Below are positions 1 through 8,184 of a stretch of DNA of 64,000 nt, one piece after another. The stretch's first letter is position 1. Every line of letters begins with the position of its first letter. The position numbers and the translations under genes are program-made. The stretch is from an uncultured Lachnospiraceae bacterium (GTDB taxonomy: Bacteria > Bacillota > Clostridia > Lachnospirales > Lachnospiraceae), in the NCBI GenBank assembly GCA_944377405.1, contig CALWES010000006.1, positions 62,001 to 126,000 of the forward strand, in the 5' to 3' direction. Below the pieces are notes generated by a model. The model had not been told where the DNA came from, ran no database searches, and saw only the letters and a program-made list of their open reading frames with translations.

Positions 1-740
1 GGAATGATGTTGCTTTCTCCGATGAAGTTGGCCACATAGCGGTTTGCAGGCTCGTTGTAGATGTCCTCCGGACTGCCCACCTGCTGGATCTCTCCCTCCT
101 TCATGACCACGATCTTGTCGGACATGGTCAGGGCCTCCTCCTGGTCGTGGGTAACGAAGATGAAGGTGATGCCCACCTCCTGCTGGATCCGCTTCAGCTC
201 ATACTGCATCTCCTTCCGGAGCTTCAGGTCCAGGGCTCCCAGGGGCTCGTCCAGAAGCAGCACCTGGGGCTCGTTTACCAGGGCTCTGGCAATGGCCACT
301 CTCTGCTGCTGTCCGCCGGAAAGAAGGGTCACGTTCTTGTTCTCATAGCCCTCCAGACCGATGAGCTTCAGCATCTTCATGACCTTCTGCTCGATGACAT
401 CCTTACTCATCTTCTTGATCTTCAGTCCGTAGGCGATGTTCTGGTATACGTTCATATGGGGAAAGAGCGCGTACTTCTGGAATACGGTGTTCAGCTCCCG
501 CTTATAGGGGGGCACCTTGCTGATGTCCTCTCCGTCAAAGGTCACCGTTCCCTCGGTGCAGTCGATGAAGCCGCCCAGGATCCGAAGAAGGGTCGTCTTT
601 CCGCAGCCTGAAGGGCCCAGCAGGGTCACAAATTCATTTTCATAAATATCCAGGTTGATACCTTTCAGTACGATCTGTCCGTCGAATTCCTTTACGATGT
701 TCCGGAATTCGATAAGCTTCTTCTTTTCTTCCATTCCCAT
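1..740 (-). CDS. potA: Spermidine/putrescine-type ABC importer ATPase (5' part, cut by window edge)
   Basis: This is the N-terminal ~245 residues of an ABC ATPase; the C-terminus lies left of the window. Walker A (GPSGCGKTT), the signature [10 protein letters not shown] and Walker B ([11 protein letters not shown]) are all present in the CysA/PotA type of spacing, and the sequence pattern around the Walker motifs is that of PotA, which energises polyamine uptake at the inner membrane face. The start is the ATG whose complement is at 738-740; a second ATG lies two codons in, and AAGGAAAGGG precedes both. It follows an XRE-cupin regulator gene by 57 bp on the same strand, the usual order regulator-potABCD in Clostridia, so co-transcription is likely. 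A different substrate (iron, other polyamine) cannot be excluded from the ATPase alone. Confidence 0.85.
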   Translation of the reverse strand, partial: MGMEEKKKLIEFRNIVKEFDGQIVLKGINLDIYENEFVTLLGPSGCGKTTLLRILGGFIDCTEGTVTFDGEDISKVPPYKRELNTVFQKYALFPHMNVYQNIAYGLKIKKMSKDVIEQKVMKMLKLIGLEGYENKNVTLLSGGQQQRVAIARALVNEPQVLLLDEPLGALDLKLRKEMQYELKRIQQEVGITFIFVTHDQEEALTMSDKIVVMKEGEIQQVGSPEDIYNEPANRYVANFIGESNII

Positions 741-797
741 TCCCTTTCCTTGATCTCTTCCTCCCGCGGGAGGTCTGCTTTATTTTTCAGCTCTGTT

Positions 798-1331
798 TTA
801 AAACATCGGGGGTGTGGTCACCCAGAGGATCTTTGCGTCCGTATTTCCCGGATTGTAAAGATAGTGGCTGCTTTTTCCGCTGATGTAAAAGGTCTCCTTC
901 GCCTTTATCCGGTACTTCCGGTTCCCTCTGTTAAGCACCACCGTACCCTTCAGCACATAGCCGAATTCCTCGCCGTTATGGCTCTCCATCACCCGGCTCT
1001 TCTGCTGCGGGTGCAGGGTCAGAAGGATGGGCTCCATCTCATTCTTCTGGGCATTGGGTATGATCCATTCGATGGTGTAGCCTTCCTTTTCATCCACAAA
1101 AAAATCCTGCGTCTGAAAAACGATCTTCTCCTCCTGATCCTCCTTGAAGAACTCCGACAGGCTGCTCCCAAGGGCCTCCAGGATATCCTCCAGGGTGGAG
1201 ATGCTGGGGCTGGTCAGGTTCCGTTCCACCTGGGACAGGAAGCCCTTCGTCAGCTCGCTTCTGGAAGCCAGCTCCTCCAGGGTAAGATCATTGCAAAGCC
1301 GCAGTTCCTTCAGTTTTTTTCCCAGATCCAT
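798..1331 (-). CDS. XRE-family regulator with C-terminal cupin domain
   Basis: A 177-residue protein with an N-terminal helix-turn-helix (residues ~5-60, with TLEELASRSELTKGFLSQVE as the HTH core) and a C-terminal cupin-2 barrel (residues ~105-175, GEEFGYVLKGTV and the HYLYNPG turn). This two-domain architecture is that of PuuR-like regulators, in which the cupin binds a small ligand. The start has GGGGGAGG seven bases upstream. It is the first gene of the operon that continues into potA, so it probably senses a polyamine and controls that importer; the ligand is inferred from context only. Confidence 0.85.
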   Translation of the reverse strand: MDLGKKLKELRLCNDLTLEELASRSELTKGFLSQVERNLTSPSISTLEDILEALGSSLSEFFKEDQEEKIVFQTQDFFVDEKEGYTIEWIIPNAQKNEMEPILLTLHPQQKSRVMESHNGEEFGYVLKGTVVLNRGNRKYRIKAKETFYISGKSSHYLYNPGNTDAKILWVTTPPMF

Positions 1332-1400
1332 ATCTTCGCCTCCCCCTTGTCAGGGTGTTTCGTGTTACTAAACTTCTGATATAATAAATCAAACAATCAC

Positions 1401-1428
1401 ATTATACATATATTTCTTCCGTTTGCAA
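1401..1428 (-). promoter_or_regulatory. Promoter of the regulator-potA operon
   Basis: On the minus strand TTGCAA (1423-1428) and a perfect TATAAT (1401-1406) are separated by 16 bp, about 70 bp before the regulator start codon. Nearby AT-rich GTTTAGTAA-like segments (about 1360-1375 and 1435-1450) could be operators for the XRE protein, but no clean palindrome was seen. Confidence 0.6.
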
Positions 1429-1497
1429 CAGGTTTGTTTAATTTTAGTAAATATTTTTTTTAGTATTTTGTACTTTTCCAAGTACAGAAAAAAAGAG

Positions 1498-1532
1498 CAA
1501 AAAATCCGGCCCATCCCTTCGGACAGGCCGGA
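1498..1532 (-). terminator. Rho-independent terminator after the methyltransferase gene
   Basis: Minus strand: TCCGGCCTGTCC, loop GAAG, GGATGGGCCGGA, then TTTTTT. It lies 10 bp after the TGA at 1543-1545, not after the TGA at 1726-1728, which supports reading through the first UGA. Confidence 0.8.
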
Positions 1533-1542
1533 CATTTTCGGT

Positions 1543-2322
1543 TCAAGATCTATTCGGTTTTCTTGCCGTTATCACGGAGGACATGATGTAGTTTCCCACG
1601 GAAAGGCTCCTGCCCCATTTTTCCTCATATTCTCTGGAAACGGGCTTTTCCTGAACGGAGACTTCTTCAAATCCCGCGTTTTCGATCAGCCGGGCCAGTT
1701 CTTCAACTGAAGAGGCGCCGCTGACTCAGCAGGAATGGAGGCTCGGGTCATCCTGCATCTCCTTCGGAAGCGCCTTCATGATGACGATGTCACAGATGGA
1801 GATCCTGCCTCCGGGCTTTAAGACCCGAAGGATCTCCCGGTAGACCCGTCCCTTTACCGGAGACATGTTGATGACGCAGTTGGAAATGCAGACGTCGGCA
1901 GAATTGTCTGCCGCCGGCAGGTTTTCGATCTCCCCCAGACGGAACTCCACGTTCCGGATCCGGTGCTTTTTTGCTGTCTGCCTGGCGGTGCTGAGCATTT
2001 CCGGCGTCATGTCCACACCGATCACCCGGCCCCTGGGCCCCACCTGAAGTCCTGCCAGGAAGCAGTCCAGGCCCGGTCCGCTGCCAAGGTCGATCACCAC
2101 CTCCCCCGGCTGAAGCCCTGCTGCCCGCAGGGGATTTCCGCAGCCAAGGCCCAGGTTCGCCTCAGGAGGCACTGAGGCCAGCTCCTCCAGGGTGTAGCCC
2201 ACGGAGGCGGATACCGTATCCGGAGCCGCTTCGCCGCTCAGAACAGAATCCTCCGGATGCAGCAGGATCTGCCGGTAGTCATCTCTCACCTGATCGTGGA
2301 TCTCATGAATGTCTTTCTGCAT
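1543..2322 (-). CDS. arsM: Arsenite methyltransferase-like protein, probable selenoprotein (in-frame UGA at codon 199)
   Basis: A SAM-dependent methyltransferase of the ArsM type: motif I VIDLGSGPGLD (residues ~75-85), NCVINMSP, and VLKPGGRISICDIV before the C-terminal domain. The frame meets TGA at 1726-1728 right after Cys198 but stays open, with family-like sequence (VSGASSVEELARLIENAGF), to a TGA at 1543-1545, giving 259 residues; ArsM proteins carry a Cys followed by [IV][SA]GA at this place. A hairpin starts inside 20 nt after the UGA (separate entry) and a terminator follows the second stop. Read as Sec, the product ends with a Cys-Sec pair at the usual metal-binding cysteine. The start codon abuts the fucO stop (TAAATG), so the two genes are translated from one mRNA. 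If UGA is not decoded, the gene is truncated and lacks its C-terminal third. Confidence 0.8.
1687..1728 (-). promoter_or_regulatory. Candidate bacterial SECIS hairpin beginning at the in-frame UGA
   Basis: Starting at the TGA (1726-1728, minus strand) the RNA can fold as CAGC/GCTG (1723-1720 with 1690-1687), GCC/GGC, then a 5-bp apical stem UCUUC/GAAGA (1713-1709 with 1704-1700) capped by AGUU. Seventeen nucleotides separate the UGA from the apical loop and the loop has G as its second base, which agrees with the known bacterial SECIS layout. The fold was done by eye. Confidence 0.6.
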
Positions 2323-3471
2323 TTACATGATCTTTCTGTAGAGCTCCTTGAGCTCCTCTACGTTGGTATCTCTGGGGTTGCCCGGGCAGCAGGCATCTGC
2401 AAAAGCATCCTTTGCCAGCTGATCCAGATCCTCCTCCTTGATCTTTCCTGCCAGATTCTCCGGGATTCCCACATCCTTGGAAAGCTGCTTTACTGCGTCG
2501 ATGGCAGCCTTGCGGTACTCTGCCTGGCTCATCTGGTCCACGCCTTCCACGCCCATGGCTCTGGCGATCTCTCTGTAGCGTTCTCCCGTATACTCTGCAT
2601 TGTATTCCATAACGATAGGAAGCATCATGGCGCAGGCAACGCCGTGGGGCGTGTCATAGTGGGCGCCCAGGGTGTGGGCGATGGAATGGGCGATACCCAG
2701 TCCCACATTGGAGAAGCCCATGCCGGCGATGTACTGGGCCATGGCCATGCCCTCCCTGCCCTCAGGGGTATTCTCCACAGCGCCTCTCAGGTTCTTTGAG
2801 ATCAGGCGGATAGCCTCCAGATGGAACATATCCGTAAGCTCCCAGGCAGCCTTTGTGGTATAGCCTTCGATGGCATGGGTCAGGGCGTCCATTCCCGTAG
2901 CAGCCGTCAGGCTCTTTGGCATGGTGGACATCATATCCGGGTCAACCACTGCCACTTCCGGAATATCGTGAGTGTCCACACAGACGAACTTCCGTTCCTT
3001 TTCCACATCCGTGATCACGTAGTTGATGGTGACCTCTGCAGCCGTACCTGCCGTGGTGGGAACTGCGATGGTGGGAACTGCATGATTCTTTGTGGGTGCC
3101 ACACCCTCCAGGGAACGGACATCCTCAAATTCCGGATTTGCGATGATGATACCGATGGCCTTTGCGGTATCCATGGCAGAACCGCCGCCAACGGTAACGA
3201 TGGAGTCAGCGCCGCAGGCCTTGAAGGCTGCTACGCCGTCCGTTACGTTCTGGATAGTGGGATTGGCCTTGATCTGGGAATAAACGGTGTAAACCAGGCC
3301 GGCCTCATCCAGAAGGTCCGTCACCTTCTTTGTTACGCCGAACTTCAGAAGGTCCGGATCCGTGCACAGGAAAATGTGCTGGAAGCCCCTTGCCTTTGCC
3401 TCGTTCACGATCTCCTTGATCGCTCCCTTTCCATGATAGGAAATTGTGTTGAGTACGATTCTGTTTGCCAT
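2323..3471 (-). CDS. fucO: Iron-dependent alcohol dehydrogenase, lactaldehyde reductase type
   Basis: A 382-residue group III (iron-containing) alcohol dehydrogenase. The NAD-binding GGGSAMDTAKA motif (residue ~95), the PTTAGTAAE segment, and the metal-ligand sequences MDALTHAIEGY (Asp/His) and IAHTLGAHYDTPHG (His, His) are intact. The pattern is closest to FucO, which reduces L-lactaldehyde to 1,2-propanediol with NADH in the cytoplasm; related 1,3-propanediol or butanol dehydrogenases remain possible. The start MANRIVL is chosen because AAAGGAG lies 8 bp upstream; an upstream ATG in frame at 3510 lacks a site. A TATAAT at 3543-3548 (minus) is a likely -10 box. It is the first gene of a two-gene unit with the methyltransferase. 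Confidence 0.88.
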   Translation of the reverse strand: MANRIVLNTISYHGKGAIKEIVNEAKARGFQHIFLCTDPDLLKFGVTKKVTDLLDEAGLVYTVYSQIKANPTIQNVTDGVAAFKACGADSIVTVGGGSAMDTAKAIGIIIANPEFEDVRSLEGVAPTKNHAVPTIAVPTTAGTAAEVTINYVITDVEKERKFVCVDTHDIPEVAVVDPDMMSTMPKSLTAATGMDALTHAIEGYTTKAAWELTDMFHLEAIRLISKNLRGAVENTPEGREGMAMAQYIAGMGFSNVGLGIAHSIAHTLGAHYDTPHGVACAMMLPIVMEYNAEYTGERYREIARAMGVEGVDQMSQAEYRKAAIDAVKQLSKDVGIPENLAGKIKEEDLDQLAKDAFADACCPGNPRDTNVEELKELYRKIM

Positions 3472-3595
3472 GTTTTGATACTCCTTTCCGCTTCTTGCCT
3501 TTTGCGGCATACTGATATCCCATGGGGGATCTCTTTCTTTTTATTATACGACAAAGGCCCCTTTGGAAGAAGTGATTTTCATCACTTTCTGCTGC

Positions 3596-3631
3596 AAAAA
3601 AAGCTCCGGGACACGTCCGTGCCCGAAGCTT
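3596..3631 (-). terminator. Terminator of the pst-phoU operon
   Basis: Minus strand AAGCTTCGGGCACG, short loop, CGTGTCCCGGAGCTT followed by seven T. It stands 52 bp behind the phoU stop and before the fucO promoter. Confidence 0.85.
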
Positions 3632-3682
3632 TTGATACCATATTTGAGAAGATGTAATGTTATGATGAAATCCGCTGCAGGA

Positions 3683-4339
3683 TCAGTCGTTTGATTCCGG
3701 TCTTACGCCGGTGATGGAAAACTCCACCCACTCCGCGATGTTGGTGGTGTGATCGCCGATCCGCTCCAGATACTTTGCCACCATCAGAAGATCCAGGCAG
3801 GCCTCTCCCTCGTCCGGATGCTGGGCGATGAGGCCGATGAGCTCGTTCTTTATCTCGTCAAAAAGTCCGTCCACCGTGTCGTCGGAGGCCATGACTTCTC
3901 TGGCCATATCCAGGTCCTGATTGACGTAAGCGGACACAGCCTTCGTTACCATGGCTCTGGCCGCATTGGCCATTGCTTCCATATGCACATGGGTCTCCAG
4001 CTCCATCTCTCCATGCTTTTCCAGGAACTTAATGATGTCCGTGATATCGGAACACTGGTCTCCGATCCGTTCCATATCGGAGATCATCTTGAGGGCGGAG
4101 GAGATCTGTCTCAGATCCCTTGCCACCGGCTGCTGCTGCAGGATCAGCTTCAGGCAGAGGCTTTCGATCTCCCGTTCCTTTGTATCGATGGAGGTCTCCA
4201 GATCGTAGATCTCCCCGATGACCTTCTGGCCCCCCTTCAGGGCCTCATTCACCTTGCCGATGGCGGCCTCACAAAGGTCTCCCATCTCCGTCAGGCTCTC
4301 ATTCAGCTGACGGAGCTGTTCTTCATACTGATTTCTCAT
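3683..4339 (-). CDS. phoU: Phosphate transport/signalling regulator PhoU
   Basis: A 218-residue all-helical protein with the two PhoU repeats (residues ~5-110 and ~115-210) including MERIGDQCSDI and LERIGDHTTNIAEW, the paired metal-site motifs of PhoU. It restrains the phosphate sensor kinase when PstSCAB is saturated and acts at the cytoplasmic side of the transporter. It is last in the operon pstS-pstC-pstA-pstB-phoU, 41 bp after pstB, and a terminator follows. Usual family length. Confidence 0.95.
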   Translation of the reverse strand: MRNQYEEQLRQLNESLTEMGDLCEAAIGKVNEALKGGQKVIGEIYDLETSIDTKEREIESLCLKLILQQQPVARDLRQISSALKMISDMERIGDQCSDITDIIKFLEKHGEMELETHVHMEAMANAARAMVTKAVSAYVNQDLDMAREVMASDDTVDGLFDEIKNELIGLIAQHPDEGEACLDLLMVAKYLERIGDHTTNIAEWVEFSITGVRPESND

Positions 4340-4380
4340 ATCTAAACGCTTTCCTTCCTTGCCTTAGTTTTCCGCCGGAA

Positions 4381-5142
4381 TTAGCCGAATCTTCCGGAGA
4401 TATAATCCTCGGTCTTCTTATCCTTCGGATTGGAGAAGATCTGCTCCGTATCCCCATATTCTACCATTTCTCCCAGAAGGAAGAAAGCGGTCTTGTCGGA
4501 AATACGCGCAGCCTGCTGCATGTTATGCGTCACGATGATGATGGTATATTTTTCCTTCAGCTCCGCTGCCAGGTCCTCGATCTTCGTGGTGGAGATGGGG
4601 TCCAGGGCAGAGGTGGGCTCGTCCATCAGCAGGATCTCCGGTTCTACTGCAAGAGCTCTTGCAATGCAGAGACGCTGCTGCTGTCCGCCGGAAAGACCCA
4701 GGGCGGACTTCTTCAGGCGGTCATGGATCTCATCCCAGAGGGCGGCACCCCGAAGGCTCTTTTCCACAATATCATCCAGCTTTGCCTTGCTCTTGATACC
4801 GTGGACCCTGGGGCCGTAAGCGATGTTGTCGTAAATGCTCATGGGGAAGGGATTGGGCTTCTGGAACACCATACCGATCTGATGGCGCAGCTCGTTTACA
4901 TCCGTAGAAGGATCGTAGATCTCCGTTCCTCTGTACTGCAGGCTTCCCGTGATCTTTACGTTGGGGATCAGGTCGTTCATGCGGTTGAGGGACTTTAAGA
5001 ATGTGGATTTTCCGCATCCGGAGGGTCCAATCAGGGCAGTGATCCCATGCTCTGGAATGTCGATGTTGATATTCTTAAGGGCCTGGGTCTGTCCGTACCA
5101 CAGGCACATATCCTTTACTGAAATGATATTGTTATTTTCCAT
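4381..5142 (-). CDS. pstB: Phosphate ABC importer ATPase
   Basis: A 253-residue ATPase with Walker [10 protein letters not shown], PstB-typical [20 protein letters not shown], signature [15 protein letters not shown] and Walker [13 protein letters not shown]. It powers phosphate uptake through PstCA. The start [12 protein letters not shown] begins one base after the pstA stop codon; a longer in-frame reading would run into pstA coding sequence. Confidence 0.95.
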   Translation of the reverse strand: MENNNIISVKDMCLWYGQTQALKNINIDIPEHGITALIGPSGCGKSTFLKSLNRMNDLIPNVKITGSLQYRGTEIYDPSTDVNELRHQIGMVFQKPNPFPMSIYDNIAYGPRVHGIKSKAKLDDIVEKSLRGAALWDEIHDRLKKSALGLSGGQQQRLCIARALAVEPEILLMDEPTSALDPISTTKIEDLAAELKEKYTIIIVTHNMQQAARISDKTAFFLLGEMVEYGDTEQIFSNPKDKKTEDYISGRFG

Positions 5143-5143
5143 C

Positions 5144-6043
5144 TTAAGCTCTCTTCTTCTTAAAATAAGCACCCACAAGGCGGGCTGCCACATTCAGGAT
5201 CAGGGTAAGGGCTACCAGGATGGCAGCGATGCCGAAGGCTACCTCGAATTCTCCCTGCTCCTTGGCATATACATAAAGGGCTACCGTAAGGGTGGCGCCT
5301 GCGCTCTGCAGGCCCTTGATGACACCGTTTACGACATGGGCAAAGCCTGCGGTGAACAAAAGGGCTGCCGACTCTCCCAGGATACGTCCCGTGGCCAGGA
5401 TGCAGCCTGTGATGATACCGTCGATACAGTTGGGAAGCACCACGGTACGGATAACTCTCCACTTTCCTGCTCCAAGGCCGAAGGCACCCTCTCTGTAGCT
5501 CTGGGGCACGGTCTTAAGGCTCTCCTGAGCCGTCCGCATGATGGTGGGCAGGTTCATGATCACCAGAGTCAGGGCACCTGCAAGGAGGGAGGTCTGAAGT
5601 CCCATAAACTGACAGAAGAACAGCATGCCCACAAGGCCGTAGATAATAGAAGGAATGCCTGACAGAGTCTCCGCCGCATACTCGATAATGCCTGACAGCT
5701 TTTTGTTCGTAGCGTACTCCGTCAGATAAACCGCAGCACCCACTCCAAGTGGCAGTACGATGACAAGAGATGCCAGAACGATGTAGACCGTATTCAGGAT
5801 ATCCGGCAGGATACCGATATTCTCCGTCATGTAGCTGGGCGCCGTGGAAAGGAAGTTCCAGGAAATATTCGGAATGCCCTTTATCAGGACGTATGCCAGT
5901 ATAAATACCACCAGTCCGCAGGTGATGATGGAGCAGAGCCACATCAGGGTAGACAGGGTGGTGATATAGGCTTTACGCTTGAAGGACAGAGGCTTTTTGA
6001 TGGCCCCGGCCCCTTTTGTATTCTTTTCGTCTGCAGCAGTCAT
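5144..6043 (-). CDS. pstA: Phosphate ABC importer permease PstA
   Basis: A 299-residue membrane protein with about six transmembrane segments (first at residues ~35-58) and the binding-protein-dependent permease loop around [22 protein letters not shown], which docks PstB. It is the second permease subunit and starts one base after pstC ends. The N-terminal ~25 residues are hydrophilic and Lys-rich, as in other clostridial PstA. Confidence 0.93.
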   Translation of the reverse strand: MTAADEKNTKGAGAIKKPLSFKRKAYITTLSTLMWLCSIITCGLVVFILAYVLIKGIPNISWNFLSTAPSYMTENIGILPDILNTVYIVLASLVIVLPLGVGAAVYLTEYATNKKLSGIIEYAAETLSGIPSIIYGLVGMLFFCQFMGLQTSLLAGALTLVIMNLPTIMRTAQESLKTVPQSYREGAFGLGAGKWRVIRTVVLPNCIDGIITGCILATGRILGESAALLFTAGFAHVVNGVIKGLQSAGATLTVALYVYAKEQGEFEVAFGIAAILVALTLILNVAARLVGAYFKKKRA

Positions 6044-6044
6044 A

Positions 6045-6920
6045 TCAATTCTCCTTGTCGTGCTTCATAAGGAAGTTCAATGCCGCATTGATCATCATGA
6101 TAAACAGGAAGAGGACCAGTGCGATGGAAAAAAGGGCCTGCCTCTGGAGTCCTGATGAATAGGACATCTCACTTGCTACTGCCGTAGTCAGGAATCTTAC
6201 ACTCTGGAAAATGGAGTCCGGCATATTGGGAGCATTTCCGGATACCATCATAACTGCCATGGCCTCGCCGATGGCACGGCCCACACCCAGTACCACCGCA
6301 GCTGCGATGCCGCTCTTTGCTGCCGGTACGGAGACCTTGAAATAGGTCTCGATCTCCGTGGCTCCAAGGGCCAGGGAGGCTTCCTCGTACTCCTTGGGCA
6401 CCGCCTCCAGGGCGGTCAGGGATACGCTTACAATGGAAGGCAGGGTCATGATGGCAAGGACGATAATGGCCGCCAGAAGGCTCGCACCGTCCGGTATGTC
6501 AAAAATCTTTCTGATGCCCGGTACCAGGATCAGCATGCCCACAAGGCCGTAAACAACGGAAGGAATGCCAGCGAGGAGACTGACAGCCTCCTCGATGATG
6601 GTCCTTACTCTGAACGGCGCTACCTTTGCGGTAAATACTGCGGTCATGAATCCTACCGGTACTCCGATGACCATGGCTCCTGCCGTACCGTAGATACTGG
6701 TGAGGATAAAGGGAAGGATTCCGAACTGGGGTTCTGCCGCAGTGGATGCCCATTCCTTACCGAAAAGGAAATCGATGAGTCCGATCTCCTTTATGGCCGG
6801 TATACCTGCTATGATGAGGTATACCGTGATCATCAGTACGCAGGCGATGGTCACCAGTCCCATGATCAGGAAGATGCCGTGTACGATCGTTTCAACTTTG
6901 TGCCTGTTCATAGTTTTCAT
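6045..6920 (-). CDS. pstC: Phosphate ABC importer permease PstC
   Basis: A 291-residue permease with six predicted membrane segments and the EAA loop ALEAVPKEYEEASLALGATE. It forms the channel with PstA. An alternative ATG lies three codons in (6911); neither has a strong Shine-Dalgarno, so translation may depend on coupling to pstS, whose stop is 15 bp upstream. Confidence 0.93.
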   Translation of the reverse strand: MKTMNRHKVETIVHGIFLIMGLVTIACVLMITVYLIIAGIPAIKEIGLIDFLFGKEWASTAAEPQFGILPFILTSIYGTAGAMVIGVPVGFMTAVFTAKVAPFRVRTIIEEAVSLLAGIPSVVYGLVGMLILVPGIRKIFDIPDGASLLAAIIVLAIMTLPSIVSVSLTALEAVPKEYEEASLALGATEIETYFKVSVPAAKSGIAAAVVLGVGRAIGEAMAVMMVSGNAPNMPDSIFQSVRFLTTAVASEMSYSSGLQRQALFSIALVLFLFIMMINAALNFLMKHDKEN

Positions 6921-6935
6921 AGTTTATGCTTTTTC

Positions 6936-7856
6936 TTAGTGGATGGCTACTGCTCCTGCCTGTGCGATGAGGTCTGCTACTTCAGAAGACATTGCGTAGT
7001 CATAGAAGGCCTGAGCCTGGGTGGAAAGGGCCTCGCCGTCCTTGGTTACCAGTACGAAGGGTCTCTGGATCTTGTAGCTGCCGTCTCTTACGGTATCCTC
7101 GGTAGCCTCAACACCCTCAACGGTGATGGCCTTTACCTTATCGGATACGGATGAGAGAGATGCATATCCGATGGCTGCAGGGTTCTGGGATACGGTGGTG
7201 ATCACATCGCCTGTGGAGGTAAGCTCCTGACGGTACTGGCAGGCATCCTCAGTTCCGGTGATGGACTCGAATCCGTCTCTGGTACCTGAACCGGCCTCAC
7301 GTCCGATGAGTACGATCTCTGCGTCATTGCCGCCAACCTCGCTCCAGTTGGTGATCTCGCCGGTGTAGATCTTTGCGATCTGGTCCAGGCTGAGGTCTGC
7401 GATGGGGTTCTCGTTGTTTACGATCATTGCGATACCGTCCAGGGCAACGGTCTCACCCTTAAGGCCTGATGCGGTCTCCTCGTCCTTCAGGGCACGGCTG
7501 GAAAGTCCGATGTCGCAGCGGCCTTCCTGAACGGCGGTGATACCGGATCCGGAACCGGTGGGGTTATATGTGAAGCTTACATCCGGATGAAGCTGCATGA
7601 AGGACTCGCCCAGGATACCGATTACGGACTCCATGGAGGTGGATCCGTCAGTGGAAACGGCTCCGGAAAGCTCCTCTGCTGCTGCCTCAGTCTCGGTTTC
7701 TGCTGCAGTGGTGTCCTCTGCCTCTGCTTCGGTCTCTGCCTTGGTTTCTGCTGCAGTGGTTGCTGCTGCGGTGGTCTCCTCTGCGCTGCTGCCGCAGGCT
7801 GCCAGGGACATTGCTGCAAGTCCAAGTACTACCATAGTGCCAATTCTCTTTTTCAT
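6936..7856 (-). CDS. pstS: Phosphate-binding lipoprotein PstS
   Basis: A 306-residue secreted lipoprotein: signal peptide with lipobox SLAACGS (Cys at ~21), a ~45-residue Ala/Glu/Thr linker, then the periplasmic-binding fold beginning GAVSTDGSTSMESV. The phosphate-contact segments TGSGSGITAV and REAGSGTRDGFE are present. It captures phosphate outside the membrane and passes it to PstCA. AGGAGGAG lies 8 bp before the start. First gene of the operon, directly behind the Pho boxes. Confidence 0.95.
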   Translation of the reverse strand: MKKRIGTMVVLGLAAMSLAACGSSAEETTAAATTAAETKAETEAEAEDTTAAETETEAAAEELSGAVSTDGSTSMESVIGILGESFMQLHPDVSFTYNPTGSGSGITAVQEGRCDIGLSSRALKDEETASGLKGETVALDGIAMIVNNENPIADLSLDQIAKIYTGEITNWSEVGGNDAEIVLIGREAGSGTRDGFESITGTEDACQYRQELTSTGDVITTVSQNPAAIGYASLSSVSDKVKAITVEGVEATEDTVRDGSYKIQRPFVLVTKDGEALSTQAQAFYDYAMSSEVADLIAQAGAVAIH

Positions 7857-7924
7857 AATTATTCTCCTCCTAAATGAACCGTCTTATGACTGTTATTTGG
7901 TTTCTTTTCTGAACTTCGTGCCTA

Positions 7925-8010
7925 ATGATAAAGGAGCTTTGTAAAATCAGAAGGGGGATTTCAGTAAAATGATTGTAAAGTTTCTTCCTTCTTTGTAAAG
8001 TTTGTGTAAA
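7925..8010 (-). promoter_or_regulatory. Pho-box array and promoter of pstS
   Basis: On the minus strand, TTTACA-type hexamers occur at 8005-8010, 7994-7999, 7974-7979, 7963-7968 (TTTACT) and 7940-7945. The first pair and the second pair are each spaced exactly 11 bp start to start, the spacing of PhoB/PhoP direct repeats. A TATCAT at 7925-7930 is the probable -10, nine bases after the last repeat, so the array stands where a PhoP-activated promoter needs it. Confidence 0.75.
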
Positions 8011-8011
8011 G

Positions 8012-8051
8012 AAAAAGATCCGGACCGTTCTTCATTGAACGGTCCGGATCT
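8012..8051 (-). terminator. Perfect 14-bp hairpin terminator
   Basis: GATCCGGACCGTTC (8017-8030), loop TTCATT, GAACGGTCCGGATC (8037-8050), followed on the minus strand by TTTTTCTTT. It ends the transcript of the small gene at 8060-8149 (and pepF) and insulates the Pho promoter. Confidence 0.9.
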
Positions 8052-8059
8052 CTGCTTCA

Positions 8060-8149
8060 TTACAGGTCTCTGCCGGGAACGCAGATCATCGTAATGGCGA
8101 TTCCTGCGATGGCCGCGATGGCGGTCACCGCTACGATCATTTTTCTCAT
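8060..8149 (-). CDS. Small single-pass membrane peptide (29 aa)
   Basis: A 29-codon frame starting MRKMIVAVTAIAAI and ending CVPGRDL, with one strongly hydrophobic segment (residues 4-23) and a positively charged N-terminus. AGGAGGTAAGG sits 4-10 bases before the ATG, one of the best ribosome sites in the region, and the terminator at 8012-8051 follows the stop by 9 bp. It lies 35 bp after pepF on the same strand. Not recognised; the strong ribosome site, membrane topology and own terminator suggest a real small protein. Confidence 0.6.
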   Translation of the reverse strand: MRKMIVAVTAIAAIAGIAITMICVPGRDL

Positions 8150-8184
8150 ATCCTTACCTCCTGCAGGCCCCTGGGCCTGAATGA

